DNA from: Hofstenia miamia | Lineage: Eukaryota > Xenacoelomorpha > Acoela | NCBI GenBank assembly: GCA_004352715.1 | Contig: SCFE01000081.1 | Location: forward strand, 1,029,460 to 1,080,980 | Length of the DNA stretch: 51,521 bases | Direction: 5' to 3' | Shown here: in pieces, positions 23,702 to 35,400 of the stretch | Numbering within the stretch: position 1 is the first letter of the stretch | How the letters are laid out: the number at the start of each line of letters is the position of its first letter | The notes under the pieces: generated by a model | Told to the model about the DNA's origin: nothing | What the model saw: the letters and a program-made list of their open reading frames with translations, nothing else | Databases searched by the model: none | Position numbers and translations under genes: made by a program

Positions 23702-24220
23702 GAATTACAATTAGCTTCCATACATCAAATGGTGAGTTCATTCATTTCAATGATACTAGCAGTATTTATTTAACTCTAAATATCAAGGACACTGATGAAA
23801 TTTAAGTATAAACAATTTTTTAAAATGTAAAATAAAATAAGTTATTTGTTATTTTTAGATGTTTTGTATTAATAACCAATTTACAATAGTAATAATCCAA
23901 ATTGTGAAAAATTCTAGCTTTATATGATTTGAAAATGTTTTAATTAAATTTTAAATTGATTTGGATTTCATGTTTGGTAGATATTAATCTTTATGAATTG
24001 ATACATTTTTGACATTTGAACAATAGATAAAACCACGTAATATTGACATTGTCTATGAAAGCATGCAAGCTTATACATGAGAATATGCATAGCCGGCATA
24101 TCTTATAAACAATTACAAATATATATTAATTAGATTAATTGTTTTGAGTACTATACGCATCCTTAAATATATTTTATATATCTTTGATATTCATTTTCAA
24201 TTTAAGAATTAAGCATAACC
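23702..24220 (+). repeat. Local duplicated unit, copy B parts
   Basis: 23703-24040 matches 25179-25720 (shared AATTAGCTTCCATACATC and CAAATGGTGAGTTCATTC). 24090-24210 matches the left block of copy A. The truncated retrotransposon abuts this copy exactly at its left edge (23701/23702). Confidence 0.6.
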
Positions 24221-24531
24221 GACTTCATTTGTACGAAATAAAACTTTTTAATATAGATGTACTAACTTCAGAAAATAAAAAGGTGTAATTTATAAATTTT
24301 AAAATAATTTATACAATTCAATAAGCTGAAAGTATATTTTAGTTTTACTTTTACGTAGTACATACATGTAGAGAGATGCGAAAACTATATTTATTTTTCT
24401 AAGCTATTTACAAACATTTAACATAATATAATTTGCAAAACCATTTACTAGTTTAATATCATCTTTCCGGAATAGTTTTTTAGTTACCAAAAGTTTATAA
24501 TTCTCACCAAAAAACAAAAAAAGGAAAAAAA

Positions 24532-24790
24532 GGCATGTTATTTTGTTCGAAAAGGCAAAAAAATATTCCAAAGGCAAGTAAGTTTGTTTGAAAAGGCAAG
24601 AAAATATTTCAAAGGCAAGTAATTTTGTTCGAAAAGGTAAATAAATATCCCAAAGGCATGTTATTTTGTTCGAAAAGGCAAAAAAAATATCCCAAAGGCA
24701 AGTAATTTTGTTCGAAAGGCAATTAATTTTGTTAGAAAACGCAAAAATATCCTAAAAGCATGTTATTTTGTTTGAAAAGGCAAAAACCAT
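24532..24790 (+). repeat. Minisatellite, about 6.5 units of 40-42 bases
   Basis: Units begin GGCAAGTAATTTTGTTCG or GGCATGTTATTTTGTTCG, continue AAAAGGCAAAAAAATAT, and end CCCAAA or TCCAAA. The two unit types partly alternate, and one unit is only 21 bases. It is clearly related to the 60-base array at 20868-21040, and both are followed by GGAAAAACGTC. It lies in the local duplicated unit, about 260 bases before the tRNA gene. Confidence 0.85.
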
Positions 24791-25053
24791 GTAAACTCAA
24801 AGAAAGGAAAAACGTCAATCCAACAATCAAGTGCCGAAAACTAATATAGGCCAAGAACTTGAAATATTTCAACTTTCCTTGAAAATCAACAACATTGCGG
24901 TAAAATTTTAAAACAAGTATTTTCTATCAAAATTTATACATTTGATTGCAAAAAAAATTAAAATTCAAACTGCTAACACGGACATCAATACAAATTTACC
25001 TAATAAAAATTTTTAGACTAATACTAAATAACAGTTTTAATAAGAATTTGCCA

Positions 25054-25125
25054 GCCCTGTTAGCTCATTGGTAGAGCATTGGACTTTTAATCGAATGGTC
25101 GTGGGTTCAAGTCCCACATGGGGCG
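25054..25125 (+). tRNA. tRNA-Lys (anticodon UUU)
   Basis: The 72-base cloverleaf folds completely. The acceptor stem GCCCTGT pairs with ATGGGGC (two G-T pairs). The D stem is GCTC/GAGC, the anticodon loop CTTTTAA, and the T arm GTGGG-TTCAAGT-CCCAC, with discriminator G. The A box (TAGCTCATTGG) and B box (GGTTCAAGTCC) are present, and a T7 terminator follows. The anticodon stem TTGGA/TCGAA has a G-G mismatch at pair 29-41, so either the gene tolerates it or it is beginning to decay. CCA is not encoded, as expected for a nuclear gene. Confidence 0.9.
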
Positions 25126-25127
25126 AA

Positions 25128-25134
25128 TTTTTTT
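25128..25134 (+). terminator. Pol III terminator (T7)
   Basis: Seven consecutive T on the coding strand, two bases after the tRNA-Lys discriminator base. Confidence 0.85.
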
Positions 25135-25178
25135 ATAGAATGTTTATATTCTATTAAAGGCTAAATGCAACAACGATA

Positions 25179-25720
25179 GAATTTCAATTAGCTTCCATAC
25201 ATCAAATGGTGAGTTCATTCATTTCAATAATAGTAGTAGTATTTATTTAACTCTTATTATCGAAGACTCTGATGAAATTTAAGTTTAAACAATTTTTTAA
25301 AACGTAAAATAAATAAATTATTTGTTATTTTTAAATGTTATGTATTAATAACCAATTTACGACAATATAAATAATATCAATAATTTTTACAAATATTTTA
25401 TTCTTGAATTCAACGAAAAAAACGTATTGAAAATATATTTACTTCATTTGTACCAGAGAGGGTGATTGCTAAATCGTTTTACTTTATTAATATATTAGTT
25501 TTGTAGCATATTTCAATTACATAATTGTATATATTGGGAAAAACATGTTGTAATAATAGACATTGTTTTCCAACTTGTGAAAAAATTCTAGTTTTACAAG
25601 ATTTGAAAGTGTTATATTTAATCGTGATAATGTTTAAAGTGATTTGGATTTCATGTTTGGTAGATAACAATTTTTACGATTGGATACATTTTGACATTTG
25701 AACAATAGGGTATAGATAAA
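25179..25720 (+). repeat. Local duplicated unit, copy C right block
   Basis: It matches 23703-24040 at its start and 21180-21580 through most of its length, linking all three copies of the local duplication. Confidence 0.65.
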
Positions 25721-26811
25721 AAATTACGCAATTTTAACATTGTCTGTTAAGAAGTGCAACTTTACACATAAAGCGGATAATTGGAATTTCACATTGATGA
25801 AAGAACTACCCATAAAAATTTGAAGCTTTCTGGTACTCTATTTTTACAATTAAATCTCAGATATTGCTATATTATCTCTAGTTAGTTTTACAGATATTTC
25901 TTTTAAAACGCAATCAATTTTATTTTAATGAATTGCTGCGAATTTGCCGTCCGATGTTAAATTAATTATATATACTTTATTATAAATAGAAACGTCGTTT
26001 GTTTGTTGATACACATTTTTAATTGAATTTGTTTAAACTTTTAATTGTCATATGTTTTATACTGTGATTTATCATCTCATTTGATTTGTTTATTACTCAT
26101 TAATTTAGATATTATGTTTCCTACAGCATTCCCATCCCAACAATGATGATAAACTAACACAATAGACAAATTTACTCGTGCGATATATATGGTCATTATA
26201 ATCAAAGTTTAGAATAAATTACATTTTTGTCTTGTCTTAAACACGTATGTGGGTTTTACCACATAAGTTTATTAAATATTAGAAATTGCGAGTTTTTGCA
26301 TAAACTAGTTTTTGGTTTTTTTCGGAAAAATTATCTTTCTTTATTACCGAAATAAGGCATTACGTTTTTAACGAGTATTATTATCTCTCTGATTCAAACA
26401 TTTGTTATTAAATTTTACCGAATAAAAGAAGTAAGTAAACTAAGCATGTAAACTAAATTATTGTGGTATTTCCAATGTCATGTGTTAATAAAAAAACAAA
26501 TATGTAAACTAAATTAAGACACATAAATAAGCAAGTCACATACATTAACGAAAAAAATTGTTACATTTTGAACAATAGATTGTAATAATTCCAATCTCAT
26601 GGGATTTTCGAAAATTCCTCAACCTCTATGTGCATACAAAAATTGGTTACATTTTAAATAATAGACTGCAAATAAATGTGTTTGCCAACAAAAACCAATA
26701 TATTCCAATGACGTCAGAGATACACAGACGTACACAATTACATCATAATCATGCCCAATAGGGTCAAAGGTCAATTTGCGCGGGGGGTTGGGCTCGGATC
26801 TATACTACTGA
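25721..26811. other. AT-rich DNA before the long retrotransposon, no gene seen
   Basis: No motif-bearing frame. A CG-richer stretch at about 26700-26811 may be 5' sequence of the retrotransposon that follows; its exact 5' boundary cannot be fixed from one long copy. Confidence 0.45.
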
Positions 26812-27603
26812 AATCCGCATTTAACAATTTTATCCTGTAGCTCCACATCCTGTAGCTCGTCTCGCCCTCCTAGGAAGCCACGTAAGATTAAAACAGGTAC
26901 AAATTTTTTAGTGTTAGGTAGCTCTATGTTTAGGAAATTGCGATCGAAAAATTTAATTAAAAACCAGGAAGTCACAGTTCACTCCTATCCAGGAGCATGC
27001 ATTTCTGAACTACAAAACACGCTTGAATCATATCCCCAAACAAAAATCGAAACTGTCTTTGTTCAAATTGGACGAAACGACATACTAAAGAATCCAGAAA
27101 ATTACGAAGCTAAGTATTTTAATCTTATTAAAGTTATTAGGCACAAGTTTAATCCTACAAGACTTTTCTTCAGTGAACTTCCTCCTTTCTGCAATAGGTT
27201 ACTTCAGAGTAACAACGAAATAGTTAAAGTGAACAAAATTATTTTTAACCTGTCTCAAAAATTAAACTTCTCAGTATTTAAGCTATTCACAAATTTTTGT
27301 TTAGGTGCTAAGGTCGTCAATAGCAATCTCCTATCAAAAGACGGAATACATTTTTCACATAACGGAATGTCAAAATTCGTAGTTACTCTCAAATCGCTTT
27401 TTGAACCGCCATCGCTACGTAAAGCACCGCATTTCAAACACACGCCGTCAAAGACTGCGGTCTACGAAAGCTTCGCCCCTCGTTACTTACCACCGCGCAA
27501 TCCGTTTCATCCTTCGTCCAGGGTACATCAATCATACGCCGCTGCGCTATGTAACACCGCACCGCCATTCTACATCGATGAGGTACACAACTTTAGATAC
27601 TAA
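26812..27603 (+). CDS. Retrotransposon ORF1 with SGNH-hydrolase (esterase) domain
   Basis: The frame is open from the TGA at 26809. There is no ATG before 26926, and that ATG lies inside the first SGNH block, so the true start is probably lost or upstream. Blocks seen: NFLVLGSSM (nucleophile Ser in the G-x-S position), IGRNDI (GxND block) and DGIHFSHNG (Asp and His of the triad). All three catalytic residues are therefore present. SGNH/esterase domains are known in ORF1 of CR1 and L2 elements, where they are thought to aid RNP or membrane interactions. The C-terminus (residues about 170-264) is Pro/Arg/His-rich. It ends six bases before the ORF2 frame opens at 27610. Confidence 0.7.
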   Translation, partial: NPHLTILSCSSTSCSSSRPPRKPRKIKTGTNFLVLGSSMFRKLRSKNLIKNQEVTVHSYPGACISELQNTLESYPQTKIETVFVQIGRNDILKNPENYEAKYFNLIKVIRHKFNPTRLFFSELPPFCNRLLQSNNEIVKVNKIIFNLSQKLNFSVFKLFTNFCLGAKVVNSNLLSKDGIHFSHNGMSKFVVTLKSLFEPPSLRKAPHFKHTPSKTAVYESFAPRYLPPRNPFHPSSRVHQSYAAALCNTAPPFYIDEVHNFRY

Positions 27604-27642
27604 TGCTACTTGAATAATTTCTATCTGGACTTTTTTTGTACT

Positions 27643-30600
27643 ATGGCTTTTTTAATTATGTTTTATTATTTATTTTATTTTTGTTTTAGTACGCCCAGGC
27701 TACGGAAAAATTACTATAAATTTAAATTTAATTCTGTTCTCAAATCAAAATTATTACTCTTTACTTTTATTTTTCTTATTTCGACTTTCAAATCTAATGA
27801 GTATGATTTACTATTACCAGTACACTCTTATTTCAATACATATCGATCAACTATGTGTTATTCAAGAACATTTTTAACTATATCATACAGGCGCATATGT
27901 ACTAGTAAAATAAATTTTAAAAAGTCGTTCTTTATATCTCTTATAATTTTCTTGTTATTAGCGGTAAATGGCATTGAAACTAATCCCGGTCCGATCTTAA
28001 ATTTTGAATCATACATCAAAAAATTGAATAACAGCTCAGATATAGTGAATTATGTACATTTAAATTTTCAGAATCTAAGCATTAAAAATTTCGAAAAATA
28101 GGGAATTCATTTCAAGCTTTAAAAATGATTTAATTCTCGCAGTTTCCAAAACCTGGTTAAAAAACGAAGATCTAGATACCTCATGGACTGTTAAAGAAAC
28201 TTATGCACTATTTAGAAGGGATAGAATTTTGAACAAAACGTTAGGAAAATCCAAAGGTGGAGGTGTATTATTTTTAATCCCAAAGTCATTTAATCCCAAG
28301 ATACACAACGATATTAAGAGTAATAACGAATCAAATTTTGATAGTTTATGGGTTGAAATTAATAATCCAATAAAAAATTCACGTTTTAAAAAGCAGTTAT
28401 TAAATGTATCCTACTGTCCTCATAAGAAGTTCTCTAATTTTTTTATTCAACAACTAGAAGACGAATTATCACTTGCTTGTTCTGAAAATAAAGACTTATT
28501 ACTTTTGGGGGATTGGAACCTAAATTATTTTAATGCTAATGACCGAAGTAAAATGGATCTGTTTCTGAATACATTTAATTTAGTATTGGCCAATAAAACA
28601 TTACCTACTAGAATGACATCATCAAGCAGAACACTAATTGACTACATTATACTAGCTGAGAACAACAATCTATATTATGAGTATACTACTTCTGAATGCC
28701 CATTCTCTGACCACTGTTTTACATCTATCAAATTTCAAAAGTCTCATTCAGCCCCAAAAAATAACATGAAATGGATTAAAACTCGCGAAAAGTGTATTGA
28801 AAATATTAATAATTTTAAATTATTCCTCTCATCAGAAAATTGGCTTCCTGTATATTCTGCATCAAATTCGAATGAAATGCTAGAAAACTTTTTAAAAATT
28901 TTTGAATTTTATCTTAACAGATTTTGCCCTGAAAAAAAAATAATGGTTAAAACCAGTTCAAACTCCAAAGCAAACAATAATTTTCCGAATAAACCTTGGA
29001 TAACTGAAACTTGCAAAGTATTGATTCGCGAAAAGAACAAAGCATATAAACATTTTATGATTTCCCGAACCAGCAAGAATTTTGCCGCATATAAAAAGGC
29101 TAGAAATGCATCGAATATAGAATCTCGTAAGGCATTCAACGAATTCATTAAGAATGAATATGCGCGCCTTCCAAGTGAACGTTCAAAATGGAAGCTAATA
29201 CAAGAAATCACAAATTATAAGCGATCAAAATCAAACTCAATTGATGTGATAAAAGATCAGAAAGGAAACAATCTTTCTGACAATTTAGAAATAACTAATG
29301 AATTAAATAAGACTTTTGTTAATCTAGGAAAATACAATGGCCCCCTCGTTAAGTACGAAAACGTTTCACGCAAAATTTTTACACCTGAATTTTCTTTCCG
29401 CTTCTCAACTAGTTATGAAATTATTAAGTCAATCAATAAGCTTAAAACCAACAAATCAAGCGGTCCCTCAAGCATTCCCTCATGGGCCCTTAAAATTACT
29501 GCAGACATCATTGCAAATCCATTAAATTTTATCTTTAATGAATGCATAAAACTAAATTACTTCCCGGATAATTTAAAACTTGCTCACATTACTCCTATTT
29601 TTAAGAAAAACGACCCATCAATTGCCACTAATTATCGGCCAATCTCAATTACTTCTCCAATAAGCAAAATATTCGAAAGAATATTACATAATCAAATAAC
29701 TGAACATTTAAATAAATATAATTTATTATCAAACACGCAATTTGGTTTTCGCAAAAATTTCTCAACAACTGATGCACTATTAAACGCTACTGAAACTTGG
29801 AGAGCATCACTTGATTCTAATAAATTTGTAGCTATAGCTTGTTTAGATCTTTCAAAAGCCTTTGATTCGATTAATCATAACATTCTAATTGAAAAACTAT
29901 CTTACTTAGGATTTTCTAGTAATAGTAAACAATTGATAACTAGTTACCTCAGTCAAAGATTCCAAAGAGTTAAATTAAATGATATTTTTTCAGAATGGTT
30001 ACCGGTTTGCAATGGGGTGCCTCAAGGTACGATTCTAGGTCCTCTTCTTTTTAGTATTTATGTAAATGACATGCATTCTATAATTAATTGCAATTTAATC
30101 CAATATGCCGATGACACTTGCATTTTCAGCGATAATTCATCAATGCAACTAGCAGCGGAATCTATAGAATTGAATTGTAACAAATTGTCAAAATACTTTT
30201 GCATGCACAAGTTGAATATTAATGAAGCTAAAACAGAATTTTGTATTTTGCCGCCGAATAAAAACAATTACGATGTTTCTGCAGTGACTTTATGTGTAAA
30301 TAATATTAATGTTCCTATTGTGGACACTTTCAAGTACCTAGGAGTAACAATTGATTCAAAGCTAAAATTCAACTCTCACATCAATCTGATAGTTAGAAAA
30401 TTAGCTATAGGTATAAAAAGTATGACACTAGTAGTTAGGCAATTACCACCTTGTGCCATAATTCAATTCTTCCATGCTTTCATCATGAGTCACCTTAATT
30501 ACGCAAACATTTTATTTACTGATCTAAACGAAGTGCTTTATAAAAAACTTAATGTTCAATTAAGATGGGCATTAAATATCACAACGAAAAACTCATCGCA

Positions 30601-30976
30601 AACCAAACAGTACATTTCTAGGTCAATTCTTTTTCCAAAACAACTAGTTATGTTAAATACCCTTCTGACATTCTTCAAGCTAATCAGAAACCTACCACCT
30701 TATAATACGATTAAAATACCGGATTTTATTTATAAACAGAATTCAAGATCAAAGCTTTTTACATGCGTTAAGTATAAGAAGAACGTTTTAAAGAAATCCT
30801 TCATTAATGTCGCCATTCGAACCTGGAATTCGCTACCTAAAGAAATTAAAAATATTGAAAAATTGAAACCTTTTAAAAAGCATTTAAAAATCTTCCTTAA
30901 GCAAAAATATATTTCTGGAAAATCATGGCTAGGATACAAATTTTATAACAATGACTATACTATAACTCGTTATTAA
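27643..30976 (+). pseudogene. Retrotransposon ORF2: 2A-like leader, APE endonuclease, RT (one frameshift)
   Basis: From ATG 27643 the protein has a hydrophobic segment (FLIMFYYLFYF), a second one at 27931-27963, then NGIETNPGP. The endonuclease starts HLNFQNLSIKN and reaches a TAG at 28099. Endonuclease coding resumes in the next frame from about 28100 and stays open to 30976. A one-base gain in the A run at 28094-28098 would explain this. Motifs: SKTWL (the usual catalytic Glu is Lys), LLLGDWN, TLIDYI and SDH; RT motif A LDLSKAFDS, motif B NGVPQGTILGPLLF, motif C YADD, then FKYLGV and the C-terminal RTWNSLP. The RT looks intact; the endonuclease is disabled by the frameshift and the Glu-to-Lys change. 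An assembly error is the alternative for the frameshift. Confidence 0.8.
27967..27993 (+). other. 2A-like ribosome-skipping motif in ORF2 leader
   Basis: It encodes NGIETNPGP. The canonical 2A core is D-x-E-x-N-P-G-P; here the Asp position is Gly. A hydrophobic, Leu-rich run precedes it directly (IIFLLLAV), as in active 2A peptides. If active, skipping would separate a short hydrophobic leader from the endonuclease-RT protein, which would then start with Pro. Confidence 0.6.
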
Positions 30977-31140
30977 AATAGTACTATAGTAATTTATCCA
31001 TAGCCTGCAAGATTTCTTTTGTAATTTATGTGAATTGTATATATGTGTTTTTGTGAATTTAATGACGCTATTCAAATAAATTATCAGTTATTTAATTGTT
31101 AACATTTATTTGAATAAAGATTCTTTTATCTTATCTTATC

Positions 31141-32342
31141 CGACCTGCAACCCGCGTGCTACAATTTAATCCGACCCGCAGCACTTTTTATCCAAAAGCA
31201 TACAGCAAAGAATAAAATCAATTAACAGAAAAAAACTAAACTAAGATAAATGCAAAGTTTTTTACTCAAAAATGAAGACTTCTTCAAAATGGTGATATTT
31301 CCGACCCGAACCACAGAGATGCATAATTCGAACTTGCTTTAAAATTCAATACAATAAAAAATCAAATGAGAAAGATCAAATTCGTCAAAAAATAAGATTT
31401 ATTCAACAGATCGATGAAAGAATGCAAACGTGGCCCAAAATCAGTAACTAACATCTTATAAAACCAATGTAATTTACAAGATTCAAGGCACCTGTGTTCA
31501 TAGTATAAAAAAACCCTGATTAATATACTAATATATACAGTCTAAATGTATATAAGTCTCTAAAGATACAAAGCGAAAGGAAGTGTCAAAGTTGAAAATC
31601 CAAAAATTGCAAACGAATTTAAATACAAAAAATATGCTAAAGCACCACATGATGTTAACAGAACCTAGAGTAGGCGGCTGCTTGTGTACCATAGAATTTA
31701 TGTCTATGAAAAATATAAACTTGTTTTTCTACACTGAAGCAAACGTATTTTGCCATCTTTTATGTCTACATTTGAAGGTCTCCCACATTATGGACTTTAA
31801 GTTGCAGTAAGCTTTTGTTTAATATTAAGATGTTTATATTAGTTTCATAAAAATAATTTGCGCATTTATTTTAATAAAACATTTGATTTTATATAATTAA
31901 GAAAACATCTTCAAATAACAGCAAAGAAAAAATATTTTGACGAATTTATACGTGAAAATATTTCTAGTGCAAAAAAACTGATTTAGAAAAAAGTTGTTTC
32001 ACATTGACTGCAAATTCTTGTTAACCTAATTTCCTAGAATTGACAAACCGTTCTACTCAGTAGCTTAAAATCAATTAGAAAAGTTATCAACCTCAATAAC
32101 TGAGTGAGACTCCAATGACAAACGAAATTGTTTGGTTGCATGTTGAATACAAAACCATTCAATGTCAATTGATGTTTAATTTAACGCCATATTTTTTATT
32201 TAGATAACAATAAAGCAAACTTCGCAAGATTTTGGCGAGAATTGATTCAGCTTCACTTTCAGACATTTACAAAATCAAATCTTTTACAAATATACAGAAA
32301 TTAGCTACAAAATATTGCATCAATAAACACTGCAAAATAAAA
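31141..32342. other. Intergenic DNA between retrotransposon and CEP41 3' end
   Basis: No gene seen. The plus-strand frame at 31583-31810 has no motif. The right part is the presumed CEP41 3' UTR and downstream DNA. Confidence 0.5.
32195..32200 (-). promoter_or_regulatory. Candidate CEP41 poly(A) signal
   Basis: AATAAA on the minus strand, about 145 bases after the CEP41 stop. In AT-rich DNA this hexamer is common, so support is positional only. Confidence 0.35.
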
Positions 32343-32440
32343 TTAAGGTTTCCAAAGTGGCGTTGAGGCTGTAGATTTACTTGAAACTACCGATGCCCGA
32401 TCAGAGGCTCGACTCATACGAGAACTGGAACTAAGAGAAT
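32343..32440 (-). CDS. CEP41: CEP41 exon 10 (terminal)
   Basis: Ser-rich tail ending TPLWKP then TAA; vertebrate CEP41 likewise ends in a Ser-rich tail with a Trp-Lys terminus. Confidence 0.9.
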
Positions 32441-35400
32441 CTAAATATAAAGATTAACACCATAATCAATTGACATATTTAACATAAGAAACATTATAGT
32501 TAAAATAATTTGTTTATGACGTCTTTCCTTATATCATTTAAAACTTCCGACTTATGTACAATGATATCAGTAGCAGATCGGAGCAAAAACAGATTAAGAC
32601 ATTTTTTGTATACAGATGTTCGTTTACATAATTATTTGAAGATAAATATTTTGACCGAAATTTTTGTCAGGGGCAAACATTGCTGTAGGCAAGGCAACCG
32701 CGGCAATTTGATTCTCTAAAATCGCAATTGAAGGGACACAAGCCAAAATTCTTCGTTTAGCGCTCAATACAATATTGAATGCAATCACACAATTATGTCA
32801 AGCAATGCACTCGAATTCCAATTGAAATGGTTATGAGCTTAAGATAATGATGTCTTAAAGATATATTTGATGACGTACTGGAACTGTAACCCATGCAATA
32901 ATAGAGTTCCCGCACTAGCCATAAAGAATTTTAGTTATATATATATATATATATATATCATCATTATTGACAATTGTTAAGGACTCGTATGCCTCTGAAA
33001 TGCACTAACAAAAATAAAATAATTTTATCAAATGTATAAGATATAAACATAACGAGTTGCATGAAACTCCACCATTCGAAAAGGTTGTTTTAGCAAAATC
33101 CTTGCTTTTTATCCTGTTCATTTATATAAAAAATTAAATATTACTAACGTAGTCTTTTAATTACAACAAAACAAAGAGTTAATGCAACAATATTTTACTG
33201 AAAGAATTAAAGCTAAGTAAACGAAAATCTTTCACGAAAATTAGCCATTCATTTAAATAGAAACTAAATGATTGGTTGAATTAACTACTGTACAGTGTCG
33301 ACAAGAATGATTCACTACAATATACGGTAAAACAAATCATTCAATTCAATCTCATAGTGGTTTACATTATTTAACCCTTTCGATCCGACTTTTGCACAAT
33401 TAACTTTCAATCATTTTTTTCGGTATCTCCCACTTATTATGACACTCCTACTTCTACTGAAATCATAATAAATCTTAAATTAGTAAGGATGCAAATTTTT
33501 AGTTGACAGTTTAAAATATTCATATTCTACTTCACATTGCATGCAATTTTTATATAAAAGCTTTATTGGAATACAAAAAACAATAGTTTTGATGAGCGAT
33601 TCTAGCACTGAAAGAAAAAGCAAAAAAGGTAAGAAAATCTATTGTAGTGTACATCAGGAAATTCAAATTCATAATGAAATGTAGAATTTAGGCAGTTACC
33701 GTTAAAATTATTAGAAATATGGCTTTCTAGTAATTCAAGGTATTCACTCGTAAAAGAAGTGCGGAGATGATCGTCCAAAACGATTTCCTTTTTCTTGCCC
33801 TTCGAACCCTGAGGCAGGCTTTGAGGATATGCTGCATATGGAAGGGTTCCTGTTAATAAACTAGGAACTTTTTGGTATGCAACACGTATTCCTAAATATA
33901 TACACTGAATGGTTTTAAATACCTGGGATCACGGTTTTCATTTAGTACTTTGTCTAATTGAATACACCATGATATTACAGAAAGAAAATAAATAGGTTCA
34001 AATTTAAGTATCATCTGTTTACTGCATTATTNAATATATACACTGAATGGTTTTAAATACCTGGGATCACGGTTTTCATTTAGTACTTTGTCTAATTTAA
34101 GTATCATCTGTTTACTGCATTATTATTGGGAATGTTGAAATTTTAAGCAGTGTCAACTGAGTTTATATTTTAAATAATAACATTAATACATCGGAGAGGG
34201 AAGGTAATGCAATAAGTGTTCTAGAATTGACTAGATGGGAAATAGTAAATAGAATATTGGCCAGCCCTAGTTTAGATTATGCATATAATAAACAACATCG
34301 TCAATATAACATTACTAACCGTCTACATAATTTAAATTCAAAACCAAACGATTCTATAAATTTTTCTTGAACATAAGTGTATCATTTATGTGGATGTGCA
34401 GTCGAATCTAAATAATGTATTCCATATATTCTTTCCAAGAAACATTTTCGAAATAATAGGTGGATCAGGTTTTCGAGCATTCGGAATTTTAAATATCCGA
34501 GCTCGAATAAGTAGAAAGATTTGGCGTAAAAATGGATATCCGTGGATGAGACAATAGATAGTTACGTCAGTATGTATGCAACACAGTTTGTTGGAACTTT
34601 GGATGAAAGCCAGAAAGTTTATCTTGTGAATTATCAAATCTTGGAAAAAGTAAACCACTAAAATATTGTCAAATTTATCATGAGTTCAATGGCAAAAACT
34701 TCTGAAAACGTTTTTAATGATTAGTTGTGTGTATAACGGACGGGCTGTCTACACGAAGAAAGCAATTGATGGTCTATCAAAGTTGATGGCGAAACTTCTA
34801 GATATTCAATGCTTAGTGCAAACACACACAGTTTGCGAAAAAATACGTTCATGAATGGAAGTGACATGTTTGTTACTGGTATTAACAAAATTTTTTGCAA
34901 ATCGAAGTATCGTCGATCCGCACTCTTGCAACGAGAAGAACTGCGTTACCAGGTGGGGAACGTGGTTAAATTTCGTGACAACTTTTCCATTATAATGAGA
35001 ATCTGAAGGAAGTTATTGAATCTCTTGAAGACAACCAAAACCAATATAACGCCTAAAAAATCTCTGTTGGCCAACGAATATATGAGATTAGGTTTGCAAA
35101 GAACTGCTGAAAAATGCAGTGAAATTCTTCCTTGTTAAATAATTTACAAAGTCAGAGAATAAAGCCCCTCGAAACGATTTCACAGATTACTAGGGTAGCC
35201 AATAATTTCGACAGCGTAATTAAGGAGAAACTTATTGATCTACTAAAAAATAGCAAATTTCTCGCACTTAAATACAACAATAAATTCATTTGAGGAACCG
35301 GACATTGTGTCTTCAAATCTCAAGGTCTTCTTTTTTTTTTTAACCAAATTCAGGTCGTCATATCGTGATGACTCAAAAGTTTTCGTCTTATTCATATTAT

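Larger units (their letters stand above)
26812..31140 (+). mobile_element. CR1/L2-like non-LTR retrotransposon, long copy
   Basis: The order is ORF1 with an SGNH hydrolase, a 6-base spacer to the next open frame, ORF2 with hydrophobic leader, 2A-like motif, APE endonuclease and RT, then a 3' UTR with AATAAA (31112-31117) and a (TTATC)3 tail ending at 31140. Short tandem 3' tails instead of poly(A) are typical of CR1/L2-type elements. The minus-strand copy at 21784-23701 shares the whole 3' half. The 5' end is uncertain and ORF1 lacks an upstream ATG, so this copy may be slightly 5'-truncated. Confidence 0.8.

Noticed and set aside
24532-24790. CRISPR-like regular array
   Set aside because: There are no unique spacers; the whole unit repeats, the DNA is animal, and the related array has a different period. 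It is a minisatellite.
28909-29211. Minus-strand 100-aa ORF
   Set aside because: Antisense shadow of retrotransposon ORF2.
33374-33400. TTTAACCCTTTCG as a second piggyBac-type end
   Set aside because: No matching inverted end with TTAA was found nearby.
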